From positions 6,177,141 through 6,241,140 of the forward strand of contig NZ_CP091913.1 of NCBI RefSeq assembly GCF_022063185.1: a stretch of DNA of 64,000 nucleotides, read 5' to 3'. The position numbers and the translations under genes are program-made. This document shows positions 15,842-23,916 of this stretch, piece after piece (positions within the stretch are counted from its first letter, which is position 1; every line of letters begins with the position of its first letter). A model generated the notes under the pieces. That model ran no database searches. It was not told where the DNA came from and saw nothing but the letters and a program-made list of their open reading frames with translations. This stretch comes from Nostoc sp. UHCC 0870. Lineage in GTDB: Bacteria; Cyanobacteriota; Cyanobacteriia; Cyanobacteriales; Nostocaceae.

Positions 15842-17911
15842 TTATAACCAATCATCATCTTCATCCCAATTATCTTGGTAACTTGGCCGGGCAGAACGAC
15901 GTGGAGGGGGACTACTATCGTAGGTAGAACGGCGATCGCGTTCATAATCTCTGTTATAGTCTCGCTTGTAAGAGTCGCGTTCAGAGTAGCTGTCTCGATA
16001 ATTATCTCTAGAAACGTCGCGATCGCGTTCTTTGTCTTTATCCCCTGTAAAGATGTCCCGAATTGTGCCGAATAAATCGTCGTCTTCGTCCTCAGCATAA
16101 TACTCGCGGACTTCCCGATTCAGTTCATACAAAGCATCTTGCAAGTCAACATAGGCTTGATCGATGCCGCGATCGTCATCTTCTTTGAGACTTTCCCGCA
16201 GTTCTCGGCTAATATTATCAATGCGTTGACGACGGTTGCGGGCAAACTGCATTCCAAATTCTAAGGCGACTTCTCTTAGCTGTCGTTCGCCTTGCAGAAT
16301 CAATGCTTCAGAACGGGTGCGCTTTTCTACCCTTTCTTTGCGTTCCCGGTCAACATCAGCATATTTTTGAGCATCCTGAATCATCCGATTGACTTCTGAT
16401 TCACTCAAGGTAGAAGCACCTTGAATCGTGATACTCTGTTCTCTGCCGGTGGTTCTATCTAAGGCTGTCACCTGTAAAATCCCGTTAGCATCAATATCTA
16501 AGGACACTTGAATTTGCGGGATACCTCGTGGCGCAGGTGGAATACCGTAGAGTTTAAACCTTCCCAAAGATTTATTATCAGCTGCCATGTCCCGTTCACC
16601 TTGGACAACGTGGATTTCCACGCTATTTTGGTTATTTTCTGAGGTGGAGAAAATATCAGAACGGCGGACTGGGATAGTGGTGTTGCGGGGAATCAGCTTT
16701 TTCATTACGCCGCCAATGGTTTCTAAGCCCAAAGATAAAGGCGTAACATCCAATAGCAGCACATCTTTAAATTCCCCAGCCAGGATACCTGCTTGAATGG
16801 CTGCACCCATCGCCACGACTTCATCAGGGTTGACATTTTCGCTGGGTTCAATGCCAATCATATCCCGCACTAGTTGTTTCACCATTGGCATTCGTGTAGA
16901 ACCACCAACTAACACGACTTCTTCAATGTCGTCTGGACGCAAGCCTGCATCTTTTAAAGCCCGTTTAACTGGGGTGCGGATACGTCCTAATAAGTCAGCA
17001 CACAAACCTTCAAACTGGGAACGTGTGAGGCGGGTTTCTAGATGTTTAGGGCCGTCTTCCGTAGCTGTGATGAAGGGTAAGTTAATATCCGTGACGCTAA
17101 CGGCAGAAAGTTCGATTTTGGCTTTTTCTGCGGCTTCCATCAAACGTTGCAAAGCTTGGCGATCGCGTCTTAAGTCTACACCTTCGGCTTCTAAAAACTG
17201 CTCTGCTAACCAATCAACTACTTTTTTATCAAAGTCATTGCCACCTAGTTGGGTATCACCACTGGTAGATTTAACTTCAAACACCCCATCGCCTACTTCC
17301 AGAATTGATACGTCAAATGTTCCACCACCCAGGTCAAATACTAAGATGGTTTCTGTGTAACCCCGATCTAAACCATAAGCTAGGGATGCGGCTGTCGGTT
17401 CGTTGAGAATCCGCAACACTTCCAACCCAGCAATCCTACCTGCATCGCGGGTTGCCTGCCTTTGGGAATCATTAAAATAAGCCGGAACTGTAATTACTGC
17501 CCCTGTGACTTGTGCGCCTAAGTAGGTGCTGGCATCGTCTGCCAATTTTTTCAGCACCATTGCCGAAATTTCCTCTGCGGCAAAGTCTTTATTGAGGCGG
17601 GGACAGGCAATCTTGATATTACCTATGTCGTCTTTACGAATAGTGTAGGGTACACGCTTCGAGTCTGGGTTTAGTTCGCCGTACTTGCGCCCAATAAAGC
17701 GTTTAACTGCAAAATAAGTATTTTGTGGATTGAGGACTGTTTGCCGTCTTGCCATTTGCCCAACCACCCGTTCGCCTTCTTTGCTGAAGCCAACTACGGA
17801 GGGGGTTGTTCGCATTCCTTCTGCATTGGCAATCACCACCGGCTTGCCACCCTCCATTACGGCGACTACTGAGTTGGTTGTACCCAAGTCGATGCCGACT
17901 ACCTTGCCCAT
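15842..17911 (-). CDS. dnaK: Hsp70 chaperone DnaK with an unusual charged tail
   Basis: A 689-residue ATP-dependent chaperone. The actin-fold ATPase domain has GIDLGTTNSVVAVMEGGKP (phosphate 1), VFDLGGGTFDVSILE (phosphate 2) and VVLVGGSTRMPMV (adenosine), and is followed by LLDVTPLSLGLETIGG of the substrate-binding domain. The helical lid is present. From about residue 600 the tail is low-complexity and very rich in Arg, Asp, Tyr and Ser (DKDKERDRDVSRD..., ...DYERDRRSTYD), ending acidic DEDDDWL. It lacks the EEVD-like or standard DnaK end. Cyanobacteria have several DnaK paralogues; the length suggests a DnaK1-like member, but I cannot settle which. Followed by dnaJ. Confidence 0.93.
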   Translation of the reverse strand: MGKVVGIDLGTTNSVVAVMEGGKPVVIANAEGMRTTPSVVGFSKEGERVVGQMARRQTVLNPQNTYFAVKRFIGRKYGELNPDSKRVPYTIRKDDIGNIKIACPRLNKDFAAEEISAMVLKKLADDASTYLGAQVTGAVITVPAYFNDSQRQATRDAGRIAGLEVLRILNEPTAASLAYGLDRGYTETILVFDLGGGTFDVSILEVGDGVFEVKSTSGDTQLGGNDFDKKVVDWLAEQFLEAEGVDLRRDRQALQRLMEAAEKAKIELSAVSVTDINLPFITATEDGPKHLETRLTRSQFEGLCADLLGRIRTPVKRALKDAGLRPDDIEEVVLVGGSTRMPMVKQLVRDMIGIEPSENVNPDEVVAMGAAIQAGILAGEFKDVLLLDVTPLSLGLETIGGVMKKLIPRNTTIPVRRSDIFSTSENNQNSVEIHVVQGERDMAADNKSLGRFKLYGIPPAPRGIPQIQVSLDIDANGILQVTALDRTTGREQSITIQGASTLSESEVNRMIQDAQKYADVDRERKERVEKRTRSEALILQGERQLREVALEFGMQFARNRRQRIDNISRELRESLKEDDDRGIDQAYVDLQDALYELNREVREYYAEDEDDDLFGTIRDIFTGDKDKERDRDVSRDNYRDSYSERDSYKRDYNRDYERDRRSTYDSSPPPRRSARPSYQDNWDEDDDWL

Positions 17912-18199
17912 GCGTTACTCTTCTCCTAGTGTGACTTATACATATATATATTATGATTGGGCGGAACTACCTCTAGCTTAGTGCTATGGGGTAAAATTGC
18001 CTCAATGGTATAATTAAAGATCATCGAAGCAAAAATTGGAGGAATTAAAGCTTGAGGAGTTAGTTGCAAGACTAGGATAGCATTCACCATGCTGAGTATG
18101 TCCTAGAACCCTGAAATCTTGTAGTCCATTGACTTAACTTCATTGCCGCTTTAAGTTGGGAAATCCGCCCTATAAGTATTTCTTTTTTGTTTTATCCCT
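17912..18199. other. Promoter region of dnaK and flank of the TnpB element
   Basis: It holds the promoter and leader of dnaK on the minus strand. I looked for a CIRCE repeat (TTAGCACTC-N9-GAGTGCTAA) and found only a partial match (TTAGTGCT near 17977), not an inverted pair. No gene is visible. The TnpB element starts at its low-coordinate edge near 18200. Confidence 0.4.
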
Positions 18200-18212
18200 A
18201 CATCTTGACACT

Positions 18213-18233
18213 CCCCAGCCTAAAGGCGTGGGG
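18213..18233 (-). ncRNA. Hairpin at tnpB 3' end, likely part of omega RNA scaffold
   Basis: CCCCAGCCT and AGGCGTGGGG pair with a short loop and one bulge; the tnpB stop codon is inside it. In IS605 TnpB systems the guide RNA scaffold is made from the 3' end of tnpB plus the right end. Whether an RNA is made here cannot be seen from the sequence. Confidence 0.45.
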
Positions 18234-19497
18234 ATTCTACATTCACAGACTCGCCGTTAGACGACAGGCCTCGGCCAATCGCCCAAGAGGGCAAATCTCC
18301 TGTAGCGTAAGTTCCGGTATGCCCTACCGTACTGAGTCCTAATCTCAAAATATTGATTGCTGCGTTGATGTCTCTGTCTTCCACATATCCGCAATGTGGA
18401 CAAACATGAGTCCTTGTAGACAGAGATTTCTGCACTTTCTCGCCACAGTTAGAGCAATTTTGACTCGTATTATAGGGAGGAACAGCAACTGTTACTTTCC
18501 CATATTTCTGACCAAAATATTCTAACCACAGGCGGAAAGTTGACCAACCAGCATCACTAATTGATTTAGCTAGATGTCGATTACGTACCAACCCTTTGAC
18601 ATTTAAATCTAGCCTTCGGCAACGGCTTCGCCGAACATAGGCTACCAAATCATTAGATTGGATAACGGAGTACGCTAATCTCTTGCAATACTCTTTTCGT
18701 TGCCTACTTACTTTCAAATGTTTACGGGCATATCTATTTCTAGCTTTGTGGTAATTGTTGGATTGCCTTGCGCGAGCTTTCTTCTTTTCTTTGCTGAACT
18801 TTTGAGACTTTTTGCGATTTGCACGGTTTAACTGTTTTTCTGACTTGCGGTAAAACTGGGGGGATGGTTCTACATTGCCTTTATTATCAGCAATGAAATA
18901 CTTCAATCCCAAGTCAATACCCACTAATTGATGTGAGGGTTGAGTTTCTATCCTGGCATCAACGTCAACTGCAAATTGGGCGTAATAGCCATCTCTACGA
19001 GACGCTACGCGAACAGCACGACGTACCAAACGGACACGCTTAATCTGCTTGATGTCGTAGTAATTCAGGTCGTAAGTCCCTTTTAGCTTCAGAGTACCAA
19101 TCCCTTTCTTATCTGAGAAAGTGATCGACTTACGAGTAAGAGTTAGCTTCCATCCCGTTGATTTATATTCAACTGAACGGCAGTTTTTCTTGAATTTAGG
19201 AAACCCCTTTTTACCTTTGACCTTCTTTTTACAGTTATCGTAAAACCGAGAAATTGCACTCCAAGAACGTTCGGCCGCCGATTGTCTCGCCATTGAGTTA
19301 AGTTCGTCAGCAAAAGGAAATTCCGCAGCTAATACAGCACAATATTTATTCAAAGCATACTTATCTACCTTTGAATCCTTGTTATCCATCCAATAGCGCA
19401 AGCACTTATTTTGAATGAATTGGCTGGTACGGATTGCTTCGTTTATTGCCTGATATTGCTTTTCTTTACCTTTAACTTTAAACTCGTAAACAATCAT
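18220..19497 (-). CDS. tnpB: TnpB-family RNA-guided nuclease with two small in-frame insertions, probably inactive
   Basis: A 425-residue OrfB/TnpB protein. Known members are RNA-guided DNA nucleases that help IS605 elements persist. Visible parts: an N-terminal domain with KCLRYWMDN, the first RuvC motif VGIDLGLKYF (D195), GLVRNRHLAKSISDAGW, the zinc-binding pairs CSNC and CPHC (348/351, 366/369), and the last RuvC motif DRDINAAINI (D376). Between LVAY and DLNVKG, where relatives have a Glu-Asp pair bearing the second RuvC acid, stands VRRSRCRRL (288-296), encoded by a palindromic repeat. A second insertion (162-168, VRVASRR) splits the usual VRRADGYY. I chose the ATG at 19497 for its AGGAG ribosome site; the longer frame is repeat-derived. 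Confidence 0.88.
   Translation of the reverse strand: MIVYEFKVKGKEKQYQAINEAIRTSQFIQNKCLRYWMDNKDSKVDKYALNKYCAVLAAEFPFADELNSMARQSAAERSWSAISRFYDNCKKKVKGKKGFPKFKKNCRSVEYKSTGWKLTLTRKSITFSDKKGIGTLKLKGTYDLNYYDIKQIKRVRLVRRAVRVASRRDGYYAQFAVDVDARIETQPSHQLVGIDLGLKYFIADNKGNVEPSPQFYRKSEKQLNRANRKKSQKFSKEKKKARARQSNNYHKARNRYARKHLKVSRQRKEYCKRLAYSVIQSNDLVAYVRRSRCRRLDLNVKGLVRNRHLAKSISDAGWSTFRLWLEYFGQKYGKVTVAVPPYNTSQNCSNCGEKVQKSLSTRTHVCPHCGYVEDRDINAAINILRLGLSTVGHTGTYATGDLPSWAIGRGLSSNGESVNVESPRL
18612..18637. repeat. Small dispersed repeat inserted in tnpB at the RuvC glutamate site
   Basis: About 24 extra bases, GCCTTCGGCAACGGCTTCGC and following, contain the inverted ends TTCGGC/GCCGAA. Size and composition match the small dispersed repeats (21-27 nt) described in Nostoc genomes. 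The frame is kept. Confidence 0.7.
18993..19013. repeat. Second small dispersed repeat in tnpB (21 nt)
   Basis: Removing TCTACGAGACGCTACGCGAA plus one base restores the codons of the family sequence VRRADGYY exactly. The element contains GACGCTACGCGAAC, which resembles the repeats at 19510-19556 and 35236-35275. Confidence 0.7.
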
Positions 19498-19505
19498 GGC
19501 TTTCT

Positions 19506-19556
19506 CCTGGCAAAGACGCTCCGCGTAGATTGCTTTGCTACACAACGCTACTGCGA
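19506..19556. repeat. Composite of small GC-rich repeats upstream of tnpB
   Basis: GACGCTCCGCGTAG and TTGCTTTGCTACACAACGCT lie side by side just before the tnpB ribosome site. They are of the same repeat class as those inside the gene. They create a spurious upstream extension of the reading frame to 19587. Confidence 0.6.
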
Positions 19557-19706
19557 ACCACAAAATGGTACGACCAATTAACCACACTCTTATGCTACCA
19601 TAAAAAGATAAAGCCGTCGTAGATGGTTACTGAGCCTGTCGAAGTAACGACGGGGTTTTCAACCCAAATTTTCGATAAAATTTGAGATTAAAACTCTTCT
19701 AAACAC

Positions 19707-20555
19707 TTGAATTTACAAGAGAGATTACATAATTACCTCCGAGAGATAGCGCGAGAACGCGATCCTTATATGGCGACTGCGGGACATTTCTTTGTCCAAG
19801 AATACATCCGTCGAGAATTTTCTCAATGGGGAAGTGTGGAAATCCACACCTTTGCTGTCAACAATAGAAATTTTCATAATCTCATTCTTAATCTACCTGC
19901 CCAATCTACACCCAAAAAACAGAATTTACCTCCAATTTTAATTGGCGCGCATTATGATGCTGTACCGGGAACGTCAGGGGCTGATGATAATGCTACAGGT
20001 GTGGCGGTTCTGCTGGAATTAGCGAGGAAGTTTGCAGCACAGCCAGCTAAATATCCTTTGCGCCTGGTGGCTTTTGATATGGAGGAATATGGTTTGTTGG
20101 GTAGTGCTGACTATGCAGCCTTACTGCGACAACAAAAGCAACCTTTACGCTTGATGATATCTCTAGAAATGTTGGGATATCGTGATTTTACCCCTGGCAG
20201 CCAAAGTTATCCCCCTCCTTTAGAACGCTTTTATCCAGATACTGGTGATTTTATTGCTTTAATTGGCAATTTACGCACAATTCCTGATTTAATCGGCATG
20301 AGTCGCAGTATTCGCCAAGCTGGGATATCAAGTCAGTGGCTACCAGTGCCAAACAGAGGTTTGATAGTCCGTCAAACCAGATTAAGCGATCATGCACCGT
20401 TTTGGGATGAAGGTTATCCAGCCATGATGGTGACAGATACAGCTTTTTTGAGAAATCCTCACTATCATCAACGTAGCGATACAATTGCTACGTTAGATTT
20501 TGATTTTCTCGTGGGTGTCTGCGAAGGGTTGGAACTGGCTATTAGGAGGGTGTAG
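19707..20555 (+). CDS. M28-family zinc aminopeptidase-like protein
   Basis: A 282-residue two-zinc peptidase. The M28 metal motifs are present: GAHYDAVPG (H82, D84), GADDNATGVAVLLELAR (D93), AFDMEEYGLLGS (catalytic and metal Glu, 126/127), SDHAPFWDEG, and a C-terminal His in NPHYHQRSDT. No signal peptide is visible, so it is probably cytoplasmic. The only in-frame starts are a TTG at 19707 (after an in-frame stop at 19689) or later codons; the similarity begins near the TTG. The stop codon coincides with the first unit of the long octamer array that follows. Confidence 0.85.
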   Translation: MNLQERLHNYLREIARERDPYMATAGHFFVQEYIRREFSQWGSVEIHTFAVNNRNFHNLILNLPAQSTPKKQNLPPILIGAHYDAVPGTSGADDNATGVAVLLELARKFAAQPAKYPLRLVAFDMEEYGLLGSADYAALLRQQKQPLRLMISLEMLGYRDFTPGSQSYPPPLERFYPDTGDFIALIGNLRTIPDLIGMSRSIRQAGISSQWLPVPNRGLIVRQTRLSDHAPFWDEGYPAMMVTDTAFLRNPHYHQRSDTIATLDFDFLVGVCEGLELAIRRV

Positions 20556-20758
20556 GGGTGTAGTGGTGTAGGGGTGTAGGGGTGTAGGGGTGTAGGGGTG
20601 TAGGGGTGTAGGGGTGTAGGGGTGTAGGGGTGTAGGGGTGTAGGGGTGTAGGGGTGTAGGGGTGTAGGGGTGTAGGGGTGTAGGGGTGTAGGGGTGTAGG
20701 GGTGTAGGGGTGTAGGGGTGTAGGGGTGTAGGGGTGTAGGGGTGTAGGGGTGTAGGGG
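20547..20758. repeat. Long tandem GGGGTGTA array, about 26 copies
   Basis: About 212 bases of nearly perfect 8-bp units, with one early variant (AGTGGTGT). No spacers are present, so it is not a CRISPR array. It begins on the stop codon of the M28 gene. A frame on the opposite strand reads an endless PYTPTPLH pattern and is an artefact. Confidence 0.95.
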
Positions 20759-20831
20759 ATACAAGGGAGAAATATTTACCCCATCAAAATTTTTGAATTT
20801 TGAATTTTGAATTGATTAGCCCAATGCCGAT

Positions 20832-21779
20832 TTACAATTCAGGAGGTAGAAGGGATAATTGGGGATCTTCGGGCGATCGCACATTCAAAGATAAACTGAT
20901 TAAATCATCAATATTGCGTTTCATGGTCTGACAAATTGCATCTAACGGCAAATCATTGGCATCATAACCAAAGGGGTTTTCTATTTCTAAGCCAATGGCT
21001 TCAATCCCAAATAAAGTAAAACTCACTAACGCTACAACTGCGCCTGTCCACCATTCTAAACTCTGTACCATCTGAAATGGTAAAAGCAAGCAATACAGTA
21101 ATAATAATTGCTTCAAATGAATGGAGTAAGCTAGAGGCATGGGTGTTTTTAAAATCCGTTCACAACCCCCCAAACTATCTACTAAATTGTTTAATAATTC
21201 TTGTATTGATATTAATTGATATGAGTTGAGGCAATTTCGACTATGCTGTCTTTGTAAATAATCTCCAATCCAAAAAGCGATTTCTAAGGGCGGATTATTC
21301 ATATTTATAAGTTTAAAATATTTAGAGGATGACATTAATTCTTCTAACTCATTATTTACTGGTTCGCTACGTAAATGTAATTTGGTAGCTACAGCAAAAG
21401 CCACTAATAAATATAAAATCCCAATTTTATTTTCTTTATCTTTTGGAGATAGTTCCTCAACAGATACTAAAATTTGCCTTGATAGATTACGGACGTTATT
21501 TACTATAGATCCCCAAAATTTTCTACCTTCCCAAAATCGATCGTAAGCTGTATTGGTACGAAAAACTAATAATAAACCTAAAACAATACTAGGAATAATA
21601 GTTCCTAAAATTGGTTGAGACACAGGTAATTTTAAATAATAAAGTATGGAAACTAAAACTCCAAATAAGCCACAGCCCATAACACGTTTATATATTGATG
21701 AAATAACTGAACCTTTAAACTGAGTAGCTATTTGCAACCATTGCATTTTTTCAAACTTCATGAGATATATAGGACTCAT
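20832..21779 (-). CDS. Bestrophin-like channel (UPF0187 family)
   Basis: A 315-residue membrane protein. Family marks are PILGTIIPSIVLGLLLVFRTNTAYDRFWEGRKFW (split here as GLLLVFRTNTAYDRFWEGRK), the GS-NNVRNLSR stretch, and ENPFGYDANDLPLDAICQ near the C-terminus. Hydrophobic segments are at about residues 32-50, 57-73, 215-232 and 240-258. Bestrophin-type proteins of bacteria and plastids are anion or cation channels that form pentamers; in thylakoids they tune the proton motive force. The ion here cannot be read from the sequence. Two ATGs (codons 1 and 7) are possible starts. Confidence 0.8.
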   Translation of the reverse strand: MSPIYLMKFEKMQWLQIATQFKGSVISSIYKRVMGCGLFGVLVSILYYLKLPVSQPILGTIIPSIVLGLLLVFRTNTAYDRFWEGRKFWGSIVNNVRNLSRQILVSVEELSPKDKENKIGILYLLVAFAVATKLHLRSEPVNNELEELMSSSKYFKLINMNNPPLEIAFWIGDYLQRQHSRNCLNSYQLISIQELLNNLVDSLGGCERILKTPMPLAYSIHLKQLLLLYCLLLPFQMVQSLEWWTGAVVALVSFTLFGIEAIGLEIENPFGYDANDLPLDAICQTMKRNIDDLISLSLNVRSPEDPQLSLLPPEL

Positions 21780-21917
21780 ATTTGATTTTTGAACAGATAC
21801 GTAGGGGAGCTAGTTGTGTCATAAATTATCCCTGGAAGCTTATCGGTCAAGAATAGCGACGTGTGCGGAGGATGTCAACGTCCTAAAATTATATCTGAAG
21901 ACTATTGCTTGACCTAA

Positions 21918-22715
21918 ATGAATACCCAAAAAAGTTCCCACTCTCCAGATATTTACTCGATTTTGAGTCAAACTCAACGCTTGCGAGTTAGCGATGGAGA
22001 GATTAAACCCGTTTTAGATGGTTGGTCGAATACTTCACAGTTGCTCGTACTTATTTGGTCGCAGTTGGGAGATTTTGATAATTTAGAATACGCTTGGTGG
22101 CTACGAAGAGAACAAAAAAAGATCGCAGCAAGAGGAATCACAATTCGCGCTATTGGAATTGGAAACCGCAATTCTGGGGTCAAGTTTTGTAACTATACGG
22201 GATTTCCTCAAGAATGGTTGTTTGTGGATACCAAAGCAGAAATACACGCTTTGTTAGGTCTTTATCACGGTTTATCTATACAATTCCCTATGCTATCAAC
22301 GTCACAAAAAGCTTGGCTGAATTTAATGCTCATGTGTGCTGGGATTGGTAGTCCCGGAACTCTGAAGGAAGTTTTTCGGGGTTATAAGGGTGATAAGAAA
22401 GCTCCTCAGTTAATTGCTGATGAGGAAGTTGTGAGCGGTACTCCCTTACCACCAATGAAAGGTTCTTTTTTCAAAGCTGCTGGAGGAAAAGGCTTTCAGC
22501 GTCCTTTTGAACTAGCAACCCTGCGCCTGAGAAACATGACCGAAGTTTTGAGTAACTGGAATACTTATGTACCAGATTCATCTTATTTGACACAACGGGG
22601 AGGAACTTTTCTATTTGATTCTCAAGGAAAATTAATATATGAACATCGCGATTGCGGTATTCTTGGTTTTGCTGAAAACATGAGCAATCCCTTATCTTTT
22701 TTGTTTGATACCTGA
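21918..22715 (+). CDS. Peroxiredoxin-like (AhpC/TSA-2 fold) protein lacking the usual cysteine
   Basis: A 265-residue thioredoxin-fold protein of the AhpC/TSA antioxidant-like group also found in plastids. Recognisable are LLVLIWSQLGDFDNLEYAWW, ITIRAIGIGNRNSGVKF, YTGFPQEWLFVDTKAEIH, and the C-terminal RGGTFLFDSQGKLIYEHRD. Where peroxiredoxins carry the reactive Cys after the second strand, this protein has QLGDFDN with no Cys, so peroxidase activity is doubtful. The few Cys residues (in VKFCNYTG, LMCAGIG, HRDCGILG) are not paired as CxxC. The stop lies within a large hairpin. Confidence 0.7.
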   Translation: MNTQKSSHSPDIYSILSQTQRLRVSDGEIKPVLDGWSNTSQLLVLIWSQLGDFDNLEYAWWLRREQKKIAARGITIRAIGIGNRNSGVKFCNYTGFPQEWLFVDTKAEIHALLGLYHGLSIQFPMLSTSQKAWLNLMLMCAGIGSPGTLKEVFRGYKGDKKAPQLIADEEVVSGTPLPPMKGSFFKAAGGKGFQRPFELATLRLRNMTEVLSNWNTYVPDSSYLTQRGGTFLFDSQGKLIYEHRDCGILGFAENMSNPLSFLFDT

Positions 22716-22758
22716 ATAGTATGGGAAAGATGGTAGCTACGTTTCCTATACTATTCAG
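22710..22758. terminator. Long hairpin starting at the stop codon of the peroxiredoxin-like gene
   Basis: CCTGAATAGTATGGGAAA and TTTCCTATACTATTCAGG pair over 18 bases with one G-T mismatch, around a 13-base loop. The TGA stop is in the first arm. No T-tract follows, so it is either a strong mRNA 3' structure or a mobile palindrome. Confidence 0.5.
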
Positions 22759-22909
22759 GTGTGTGGCAAATAATACACCATGACTACGCTTTCTTCATTC
22801 TAGTGCGATCGCAATTTTCGGATGCAGATACCCACAAGAACTAATACTGGTTAAAACAATACGACTCATACCAATTTTAGATTTGAGTTTCTGGATTAAA
22901 AGTCAGTAA

Positions 22910-22963
22910 AAAGCGATACCTTCAGTAAGCTACGCTAAGACACTTTACCGAAGATATCGCTTT
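22910..22963 (-). terminator. Hairpin downstream of map
   Basis: AAAGCGATA and TATCGCTTT form the outer stem, and CTTCAGTAA with TTACCGAAG extends it inward. It lies 13 bases past the map stop on the minus strand. A terminator is the likely role. Confidence 0.45.
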
Positions 22964-22975
22964 GCTTATATCCTT

Positions 22976-23803
22976 TTAAACCTTGGTGCGATCGGTCAAA
23001 ATTTCATAACCAGTTTCAGTTACTAAAACGGTATGCTCAAACTGTGCTGACAATGAATTATCCACAGTTACGGCTGTCCATCTGTCTGATAAAGTGCGGG
23101 TGTGTTTAGAACCAGCATTCAAAATTGGCTCAATCGCCAACGTCATCCCGGCACGTAGTTTAACGTTGGGCATTTCCCGTGTACGGTAGTTAAATACTGA
23201 GGGTTCTTCGTGTAAGTTCCGTCCTACACCATGTCCGGTAAATTCTTCAACTACGCTAAAGCCATTAACTTTGACATGATCTTCAATTGCGCCGGCTAAA
23301 TCAAGCAGATATGCACCTGCTTTGACTTGTTCTATACCTTTATAAAGGGCTTCTTCAGCAACGCTAATTAGTTTAGCAGCGTCTGGGGTAACTTCACCCA
23401 CGGCAATTGTAATGCAGGAATCACCATGAAACCCTTGATAATAAGCACCTGTATCTACTTTTAATACATCCCCAGCACGAATGACTTTTTTGGGACTGGG
23501 GATACCATGCACCACTTCATTATTAATGCTGGAACAGATAGAACCAGTAAAACCATGATATCCCTTAAAGCTTGGTGTCGCGTCCATTTCTCGGATGCGT
23601 TTTTCTGCATAAGCATCCAAGTCGGCTGTTGTCATTCCTGGCTTGACTAATTCCGAAATTTCTTTGAGGACAGTAGCAACAATTTTTGCTGATTGCCGCA
23701 TAATATCAACTTCACGCGGTGATTTAATTTCAATCCCTCGGCGTTGTTTACTGGATTGTGTAGGCTTAGGTGCTTGAGAAAGCAAGTTGGTGAAAATGTT
23801 CAT
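22976..23803 (-). CDS. map: Methionine aminopeptidase, type I
   Basis: It removes the initiator methionine from new proteins. The 275-residue pita-bread enzyme has all five metal ligands in family context: DTGAYYQGFHGDSC (two Asp), GHGVGRNLHEEP (His), LAIEPILN (Glu) and QFEHTVLVTE (Glu), plus SSINNEVVHGIPS (substrate His). The first 24 residues (MNIFTNLLSQAPKPTQSSKQ) are an extension before the conserved GIEIKSPREVDIMRQ. Cyanobacteria often have several map genes, so the paralogue is not specified. Stands alone on the minus strand. Confidence 0.93.
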   Translation of the reverse strand: MNIFTNLLSQAPKPTQSSKQRRGIEIKSPREVDIMRQSAKIVATVLKEISELVKPGMTTADLDAYAEKRIREMDATPSFKGYHGFTGSICSSINNEVVHGIPSPKKVIRAGDVLKVDTGAYYQGFHGDSCITIAVGEVTPDAAKLISVAEEALYKGIEQVKAGAYLLDLAGAIEDHVKVNGFSVVEEFTGHGVGRNLHEEPSVFNYRTREMPNVKLRAGMTLAIEPILNAGSKHTRTLSDRWTAVTVDNSLSAQFEHTVLVTETGYEILTDRTKV

Positions 23804-23916
23804 GGGAAATTAATAATTACTTGCGCTTTGCCGCTAAATTTGTAGTGTTTATCTAAAGTTTAGTTGAGAAATAATATCTATATTTAAGTTAGCTTATTTT
23901 TTGTTGCCACTATTGT

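Larger units (their letters stand above)
18200..19640 (-). mobile_element. IS200/IS605-type element carrying tnpB only
   Basis: The unit contains tnpB with no TnpA transposase beside it. Its right end overlaps the tnpB stop and has a GC hairpin (18213-18233), as expected where a TnpB guide RNA (omega RNA) scaffold ends. The left side (19593-19601) has the TGCTACCAT motif shared with the RHH gene promoter at 5.9 kb. A second hairpin, CCGTCGT/ACGACGG (about 19612-19652), lies beyond. Exact ends are not determined because IS605 elements leave no terminal repeats or target duplication. Confidence 0.7.

Noticed and set aside
16797..17360. Long open frame antisense to dnaK
   Set aside because: It mirrors the codon bias of dnaK on the other strand and is rich in Ser, Thr and Pro, as antisense shadows are.
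17912..17990. CIRCE heat-shock operator before dnaK
   Set aside because: Only one partial half (TTAGTGCT) is present; the inverted GAGTGCTAA half is missing.
20547..20758. CRISPR-like repeat block
   Set aside because: The units are 8 bases and contiguous with no unique spacers, and no cas gene is near.
20468..20764. 98-codon open frame on the minus strand through the octamer array
   Set aside because: It translates the repeat into an endless Pro/Thr/His/Tyr pattern and has no ribosome site.
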